36,790 nucleotides of DNA from Ignavibacteria bacterium (GTDB lineage Bacteria; Bacteroidota; Ignavibacteria; Tepidaquicellales; Tepidaquicellaceae). The notes beneath the pieces are model-generated. The model made no database searches, was not told where the DNA came from, and saw nothing but the letters and a program-made list of their open reading frames with translations. The stretch is taken from assembly GCA_016710985.1 (NCBI GenBank), contig JADJTX010000037.1:1-36790 (forward strand). Direction: 5' to 3'. Shown piece by piece: positions 30,714 to 36,790 of this stretch. Made by a program: the position numbers and the translations under genes. How positions within the stretch are numbered: the stretch's first letter is position 1; the number at the start of each line of letters is the position of its first letter.

Positions 30714-33700
30714 ATGAAACACATTATTGGAATAGATGCAGGAAACAAACTCAATCGGTTGGACTTTTTGCAAAAGAATCTGAAAAAACAATATTGATTA
30801 ATAGATATTGGCGCATATATATTTCCGATAGGCACTATTGTAGATGCTAAATCAAATAAAGAAAAGACAAAAAATGAACAAAGACGCGAATATAGAGGTA
30901 TGAAAAGAAATCTATTCAGATATAAACTCAGAAGGAATAAACTGAAGTTTTTCTTAAAATCATTAGACATGTTACCTGATTTTAGTAAACTCTTTAAAGT
31001 TAAAGAATTATATCAATCATTTGAACTTTATAAGTTAAGATCTGAACATTAAAAAAAATATTCCTCTTGAAGAAATAGGTAAGGAATATTTTTGTTATTA
31101 AATAAGTATAGAGGATTTAAAAGTAATTCAAAAAATTAGATAATAAAATCAGAGGAGGACGGAATTGTTGAATCAGGAATCAAGAATTTACAAGGTTATA
31201 TATATGAATCAGGTGCAAAATACTATTGGGAATACTTTTTCAAAATGTATGGAAAAGCTGATGAACTCTATAGAAGGAAAATGGCATAATCCTGATGAAT
31301 TGATTGATGAAAGGTCTTTAAATGAAAATGGAGAAATTATTTTGTACAATAGTAGAGGTATTAGGAGACAATATGGACGATATACTGCAAGGCAATGTAT
31401 CAAAAGGAATTTGATTTGATATGGAAAACACAGAAACAATTTTACGATAAGATTCAGCCAAATATATTTACAGGGAGCCTTGAAGAATATGAAAACATAA
31501 AAGAACTTCAATGTGAAGATAAAATTTCCAAATTAAGGGACTTTAAAAAGTCAAATTACTGGATTTTAAGAAACTATTGCATTTATTATCAAAGACCTTT
31601 AAGATCTCAGAAAAATATTTATCAAAATGCCAATTCGAACAAAACAAAAAGTTATTCCAGCCAGTTCGCCTTTATACCAGGAATTCCGGATATGGAAAAT
31701 ATTTCTGACCTTAGATATAGTGCATTAAGCGAAAACATTGTAAATCAACCATTGCCAATTGATTGGAAACTAAAAATAGCGAAATATTTACAAATCAAAG
31801 AAAAAATTTATATTTCAAAACCAAAGAAGAGTAAAAGGATAATAACAAAAAATATTTGATTGAATTATTGGAAGATACAAACTGGAAATTATATTCCATA
31901 CACATAATGAAGAAATGGATAAAGAAATTAAAGGAAATCTTACTTATTATGCTTTTAATGAATCTTTAGGTAATGAAGAATTTTCTAAGTTATATAGGAG
32001 AACAAACTTGAAAAATTATGGCACCATATTTACATGGCAAAAAGATGATGAATGGCTGAGGGATACATTAATTTGTAAATGGAAATTTAATGAAGATCCA
32101 TTAAACACAAAGAAATTATAGAAAACTTGATTGATTTCGGATTAGAGAATGAATACGGGTCTTATTCAGCAAAAGTAATTAAAAATACTTCCTTATATGA
32201 TGAAAAGGAATGATGAATATACTTCGAAAGTATTAGCTGGATATTTGAAATCAGCAGATGAAGTTAAGGAAGTTGTAGCATTAAAAGAAAAAGTTACTCA
32301 ATTGAAATATCAAGAGCTTAGAAATCCAGTTGTAGAAAAATCCGTTTCTCAAACTATTAAAATTGTAAATGCTATACTTGAAAAATATAAAGATGAAATA
32401 GATAAGGATAATTTGGAAATTAGAATAGAATCTACCAGAGAACTTAAGAAACCTAGAAAAGAAAGAGAAAATATACTTCGACAAAATAGAGATAAAGATA
32501 AAACTAGACAGGATTATGCTGATTTTTTAAATTCAAAAAGATCGGAAGGTAAATTTAAATTTTATAGGAAAATTGAGAAGTATGATAGTATAATAAATAA
32601 ATTTGAACTATGGTTAGAAATGGGTATGGATAAAGAAGATCCAAAGTTTACAGAATTCGAAAAAATAATGAAGAAAGGAGATAATGAAAGACATAAACTT
32701 TGGCTTGAGTGTAATAGAATATGCCCATACTCCTCAAAAGTCATTTCATTAACATCTTTATTTAGTTCGGAAATAGAGATAGAAACATATTATACCTTTG
32801 AGTCGCTCTCTTGATGATTCATTTACTAATAAAACACTTACTTTTTCTAGTATTAATAAAGAAAAGGAAATATGACATCATACGAATATATGGAATGGAA
32901 AAATGAATTAGATAATTTTAAGAAAATAATTAAAGATTTCCCAAAATCAAAAGGAAAAATTTGAATTACAAAATGTACCAAAGATTTTTCCAACAATCAA
33001 ATTTCTAATACATCTTACATTGCAAAGTATATAAGAAAAAACTCTTGGAGATTTCGAATTCCGTTCAGTTCACAAATGGATCAGCTACTGCCCAGTTAAG
33101 AAAGTATGATTGGAAACTCAATGATTTGCTTGATAAAATTCGATTTGAAGAAGAAACAGGAAGTGAAATGATAATTATATAGAAAGATACTTAAATCTCA
33201 GAAAAGAGTTTATTAATTGGTATAAAATAACAACTAACTCTTTTGAAGAGAGGGTAAACATAAATTCTTTCCCAAAAGAATTTATATCAAGATTTGATAA
33301 AGAATTTAATAAAGACTTTTCGAAATGCTTAGAAATAATTCTTTCGTATGAAGAATTCAGAAGTAAAAACGGTAAAAAGGACAGAAGTGATCATCGTCAC
33401 CACGCAATTGATTCATTTATAATAGCTTGTTGCTCCAGATCAACAACTCAATATTTAAGTACTTTTAATAGAATCCGAGAAGAAAATGGAATCGCTATAT
33501 TTGATGACTATGGAAATTTGAATCGAAAGTTGATTGATCGCCCATTCGATTATGATTCTCTAAAACAAAAAGTTAAAGAAATTTTAGTAGTTCATAAAGT
33601 AAATCAGAAACTAATTAATTCAAAAATAAATAAATACAAAGCAAAAAAAGGAATAAAAGTACAAAAGACTTATTCTCCTCAAGGGTCTCTTCATAAAGAT

Positions 33701-34623
33701 GGGATATTTGGAAAATTGAATGAACCGGAAAAAGTATGGTATAAATAAGAGTGATGTTTATGTAAAACGAATTCCATTATTTTCACAAATTGAACTACTA
33801 AAGTTGTTTCTTTTCTAAATTAGAAGATTTAGAAAAAGTTTATGATAAAAATGTTCGTGAAATTTTAAAAAAGCGAATTGTAAAATATGGAACTGGAGAA
33901 AAAGCATTTAGTAAAGAGTCTTTAGAATCTGATCCCTTATATATGTATTCTATAATTGATTTTCCAAAAGGTTCAATACTTAGCAAAAGGGAAAATCATT
34001 GCCAGTAATTAAAAATGTTCGAGTTATAAATAAGAATTCTAGAAATCTAGTACAATTAAAAGCTAAAGATGAAAATAAGAATGTGGTAAATGAAAATAGA
34101 TATGCCGAAACTGATGGGAATTACATTATGGCATTGTATGAACTTAAAGAAAAGGATAAGAAAGGAAAATTAAAATTACTCGGGATTTTAGACTTTTGTC
34201 ATTCTTTGAAGCGGTAAATAAAAAAACGTAAAGGCATGAATCTATTTGAGGATATAATTGAAAAGAATGAGAAACATCTTACATTAATGGAAAACTGCCA
34301 TTGGTTAAAGCAAGGAGATCTAATTGTATTTTATGAAAGCGAAGAAATGAAAGTGAAAATATTACAAAAAGATAAATCAATCATAAATTCTCGACTCTAT
34401 AAAGTAGCAGAACTAAATAGACAAGTAGATGTAAATAAAGAATCAGGAAAGGAAAATGAATATGGAGTTATAAAATTATCTTATGTTAAAAATTGAAAAC
34501 AAGTTCAGATAAGTATATAACTCATGGAGATTTATAAAGATTTTACATACAGGATTTAAAGCAATTAAAATAAAATTGGATGCTTTAGGAAATGTTAAGA
34601 AAATTGGTGAAGAATGTTTTTAA
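30714..34623 (+). CDS. cas9: Cas9, type II-C, frameshifted
   Basis: The RNA-guided DNA endonuclease, about 1,300 codons. That suits the longer class of Bacteroidota II-C Cas9. RuvC-I MKHIIGIDAG is followed, after one extra A near 30744, by TNSIGW. An arginine-rich bridge helix (RREYRGMKRNLFRYKLRRNK) comes next. RuvC-II is EIRIESTREL (32416 on). The HNH site is EIEHIIPLSRSLDDSFTNKT once one extra A near 32784 is removed. TNGSATAQLRK precedes RuvC-III DHRHHAIDSFIIA (33389 on), and the PAM-interacting C-terminus starts near SLHKDGIFGK. At least ten indels break the frame, but all catalytic residues can be read, so sequence error is likelier than decay. Starts at 30714; cas1 follows after 19 bases. 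Confidence 0.93.
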
Positions 34624-34642
34624 TTTTTAAATATGTTTCAAT

Positions 34643-35631
34643 ATGATCAAAAGAACCCTCTACTTCGGAAATCCATTATATCTTAGTTTCAAAGATGAAC
34701 AGCTCATAATTGAGCATAGAAATTTTGATTCCGCAATTATTTTTGATGAGAATAGTTTTAATGTTCACACCGGAGAAAAAGAAATTGAAAAAGAAGACAA
34801 ATACTTAAAACGTAAATTTCAAAAAGAATCAATTCCTGTAGAAGATATAGGAATAATAATTCTTGATCATCACGGTGTAAGCACCTCGCAATATCTGATC
34901 TCAAAATTACTGGAAAATAATGTAGCAGTAATTTTCTGCAATGACAAACATCATCCAACCGGTTTACTTTTGAATCTTGACGGAAACCACGTTCAGTCGG
35001 AAAAAATTCAAAGCTCAGATTAATTCATCAATCCCGCTTGGAAAACCTCTGGCAGCAGACAGTTTCTTCAAAAATACATAATCAGGCATCACTGCTTAAA
35101 GAATTTGGAATAACTACCGGTAATATGATAAATTGGGAAAAGCAGGTTAATTCCGGCGACACAAAAAATTATGAAGCAAGAGCAGCAGTTTATTACTGGA
35201 AGAATTTATTTCCGGATGAAATGGAATTCAGACGTGACAGATTCGGCGAACCTCCGAATAATCTTTTAAATTACGGATATGCAATTCTTCGGGCAGTTGT
35301 AGCAAGAGGACTTGTTGCATCAGGACTTCTTCCGACACTTGGAATTCATCATAGAAATAAATATAACGCCTATTGCCTCGCAGATGATATTATGGAACCC
35401 TACAGACCATTCGTTGACAAAACAGTTTGTGAAATTATAAATTCAGGATATGATTATTATGATCTGAATACTGAAATAAAAAGAGAACTTTTAAAAATAC
35501 CTGCAATGGATATTTCCATTAACGGTGAAAGAAGTCCGTTGATGGTCGGACTTCAGAGAACGACAGCTTCCCCATCCAAATGCTATGAAGGCGAAAGTAA
35601 GAAAATTATTTATCCGGAATTCATTAATTAA
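34643..35631 (+). CDS. cas1: Cas1, type II-C, one frameshift
   Basis: The integrase that, with Cas2, inserts new spacers into the CRISPR array. It starts MIKRTLYFGNPLYLSFKDEQ. The N-terminal beta domain includes IGIIILDHHGVSTSQ. After a break near 35000-35035 it continues WQQTVSSKIHNQASLLKEFG. The helical catalytic domain has YEARAAVYYWKNLFP (active-site Glu), FRRDRFGEPPNNLLNYGYAI and GIHHRNKYNAYCLADDIMEP (active-site His and Asp). It ends KIIYPEFIN. About 329 codons, a little long for the family. It follows cas9 closely, but the usual tight link to cas2 is broken by about 745 bases of repeats and a GIY-YIG gene. Confidence 0.95.
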
Positions 35632-35636
35632 TTTTT

Positions 35637-36020
35637 GTCATTCTGAGCAAAGCGAAGAATCCAGTACTTTTGTCTTTCTGAGCAAAGCGAAGAATCCAGT
35701 ACTTTTTTGTCATTCTGAGCAAAGCGAAGAATCCAGTACTTTTGCCATTCTGAGCAAAGCGAAGAATCCAGTACTTTTGTGCTTCTGAGCAAAGCGAAGA
35801 ATCCAGTACTTTGTCATTCTGAGCAAAGCGAAGAATCCAGTACTTTGTCATTCTGAACAAAGCGAAGAATCCAGTACTTTTGTCATTCTGAGCAAAGCGA
35901 AGAATCCAAAATCTTTGTCATTCTGAGCAAAGCGAAGAATCCAGTACTTTGTCATTCTGAGCAAAGCGGAAGAATCCAGTACTTTTGTCATTCTGAGCAA
36001 AGCGAAGAATCCAGTACTTT
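35637..36020. repeat. Eleven-unit 35-bp tandem array between cas1 and cas2
   Basis: Eleven units of 34-36 bases, GTCATTCTGAGCAAAGCG then AAGAATCCAGTACTTTT, starting five bases after the cas1 stop and ending six before the GIY-YIG start. Small differences exist: GAACAAAG in unit 7, an extra G in unit 10, CCAAAATC in unit 8. The core ATTCT...AGAAT is an imperfect palindrome. There are no spacers between units, so it is not a CRISPR array. Confidence 0.93.
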
Positions 36021-36026
36021 TAAATT

Positions 36027-36317
36027 ATGAAAAAAACTTTCTACGTATACATACTTGCCAGCAAACGAAATGGAACACTATACATAGGTATGACAAATGA
36101 CCTAATGAGAAGAATTACGGAGCACAAACAAAAATCAATTAAAGGATTTACGGAAAAGTATAATGTTACAAATCTTGTATATTATGAACAAACCGATTAT
36201 GTGAACAATGCTATTGCAAGAGAAAAACAATTAAAAGGATGGCTTAGAAAAAGGAAAATAGAATTAATAGAAAGTATGAATCCAAATTGGGAAGATCTGA
36301 GCAAAGACTGGTTTTGA
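36027..36317 (+). CDS. Small GIY-YIG endonuclease-domain protein
   Basis: 96 residues, intact: MKKTFYVYILASKRNGTLYI carries the paired tyrosine motifs (YVYIL and LYIGMTNDL). The conserved arginine is in DLMRRITEHK, KGFTEKYNVTNLVYYEQ follows, and a Glu lies in AIAREKQLKGW. It is a stand-alone GIY-YIG domain of the YhbQ/UPF0213-like type. These are thought to be nucleases acting on DNA with one metal ion, with poorly known roles. Here it lies between an 11-unit repeat array and one inverted copy of the same repeat, and splits cas1 from cas2. Its promoter must lie inside the array; each unit ends with TACTTTTG or a close variant, which fits a -7 box. It is not a normal member of type II-C loci. 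Confidence 0.92.
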   Translation: MKKTFYVYILASKRNGTLYIGMTNDLMRRITEHKQKSIKGFTEKYNVTNLVYYEQTDYVNNAIAREKQLKGWLRKRKIELIESMNPNWEDLSKDWF

Positions 36318-36319
36318 TT

Positions 36320-36345
36320 GGATTCTTCGCTTCGCTCAGAATGAC
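36320..36345 (-). repeat. Inverted single copy of the 35-bp repeat core
   Basis: GGATTCTTCGCTTCGCTCAG followed by AATGAC is the inverse of the array core, starting two bases after the GIY-YIG stop and 32 before cas2. It carries GAGCGAAGCGAAG where the array units carry GAGCAAAGCGAAG, so it is not a simple recent inversion of a neighbouring unit. Confidence 0.9.
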
Positions 36346-36376
36346 AAAATTAAATATTTTTTCAAAAAATTGAATT

Positions 36377-36709
36377 ATGCGTTTAGACGAATACAGAATT
36401 ATGTGGATCTTAGTATTTTTTGATTTGCCGACAGATACAAAAAAAGACAGGATCAATTATACAAGATTCAGGAAAGCCATTATGAAAGACGGCTTCAGTA
36501 TGTTTCAGTTTTCTATTTATACAAGACATTGTATGAGCAGAGAAAATACGGACGTTCACGTAAAAGAGTGAAATCAGTTCTTCCGCCTAAAGGACATATT
36601 GGAATTCTTAGAATTACAGACAAACAATTCGGTGAGATAGAAATATTCTACGGGAAAAGAAAAGAAGAAAAAAAACAAACCTCCTCCTCAGCAACTTGAA
36701 CTATTTTAA
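36377..36709 (+). CDS. cas2: Cas2, type II-C, frameshifted
   Basis: The small partner of Cas1 in spacer integration. It starts MRLDEYRIMWILVFFDLPTD, the usual II-C Cas2 beginning with its conserved aspartate in FFDLPT. FRKAIMKDGFSMFQFSIYTR and HCMSRENTDVHVK follow. One A missing near 36565 shifts the frame into KRVKSVLPPKGHIGILRITD, then KQFGEIEIFYGKRK. Near 36680 a second shift is needed to reach the typical end PPQQLELF at 36709; without it the protein stops at 36699. About 110 codons. The start at 36377 is 60 bases beyond the GIY-YIG stop rather than next to cas1. Confidence 0.92.
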
Positions 36710-36790
36710 TAAAAAAAGTTTATAATATCTAATTATTCTGTAAACATCCATTTAACCAATTTATCATTCCCTCATGTTCTTGGCTTGCCT
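36710..36790 (+). other. Right edge after cas2, possible CRISPR leader start
   Basis: An AT-rich 81-base end of the window. Type II-C arrays often follow cas2, so this may begin the leader, but no repeat is visible here. Confidence 0.3.

Noticed and set aside
35624..35860. Minus-strand reading frame through the 35-bp array
   Set aside because: The repeated WILRFAQND-type peptide is a by-product of the tandem DNA repeat.
35637..36020. CRISPR array between cas1 and cas2
   Set aside because: The 35-base units follow one another with no spacers between them and do not match the repeat predicted from the tracrRNA candidate.
36710..36790. First CRISPR repeat after cas2
   Set aside because: No match to the predicted TTGTGATAAGC start and no duplicated segment is visible in the last 81 bases.

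Overview
The window looks like a low-GC chromosome segment from a member of the Ignavibacteria/Bacteroidota side of the FCB group. The evidence is a type IX secretion (T9SS) sorting domain starting YPNPFNPN, long secreted SBBP-type repeat proteins, promoters of the TTG-N20-TAnnTTTG type, a Bacteroidota-style type II-C CRISPR-Cas locus, and many dispersed palindromic and tandem repeats. No tRNA or rRNA was recognised. Most long genes are broken by single-base indels, often in homopolymers, yet the protein continues with normal family motifs in another frame. I therefore give whole-gene spans rather than ORF pieces and treat most breaks as probable sequence errors, with true decay possible in places.

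Layout: (1) 1-4369 and 9887-11337 hold four copies of one unrecognised helical protein family: one open copy cut by the window edge, one 5' relic and two frameshifted copies. (2) 4592-9529 and 12847-14118 (minus strand) are three secreted repeat proteins. One ends in a T9SS sorting domain and two end in a dockerin-like calcium-loop module. (3) 11499-12629 is an intact asnA. (4) 14484-27134 (plus strand) is an efflux block: a small TPR protein, a Cys/His-rich DUF6660-like protein, a CzcA-type metal RND pump, a P1B-2 Zn/Cd/Pb ATPase, a truncated CzcC, a His-rich CzcB, then a separate HAE1 (AcrAB-type) adaptor and pump pair. (5) 27138-30080 is a repeat-rich zone: a seven-unit palindromic array beside a REP-associated tyrosine transposase (RAYT) that carries the same palindrome inside its own reading frame, a 21-bp minisatellite, an inverted-repeat-bounded element, and a small membrane protein. 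(6) 30544-36709 is the CRISPR-Cas locus: a candidate minus-strand tracrRNA, cas9, cas1, an insertion of an 11-unit repeat array plus a GIY-YIG gene, then cas2. The CRISPR array is not in the window and may lie to the right.

The points most worth a second look are the two nuclease/transposase genes embedded in repeats that may be their own substrates (RAYT at 27730, GIY-YIG at 36027, the latter splitting cas1 from cas2) and the divergent tracrRNA candidate, which predicts the start of the CRISPR repeat.
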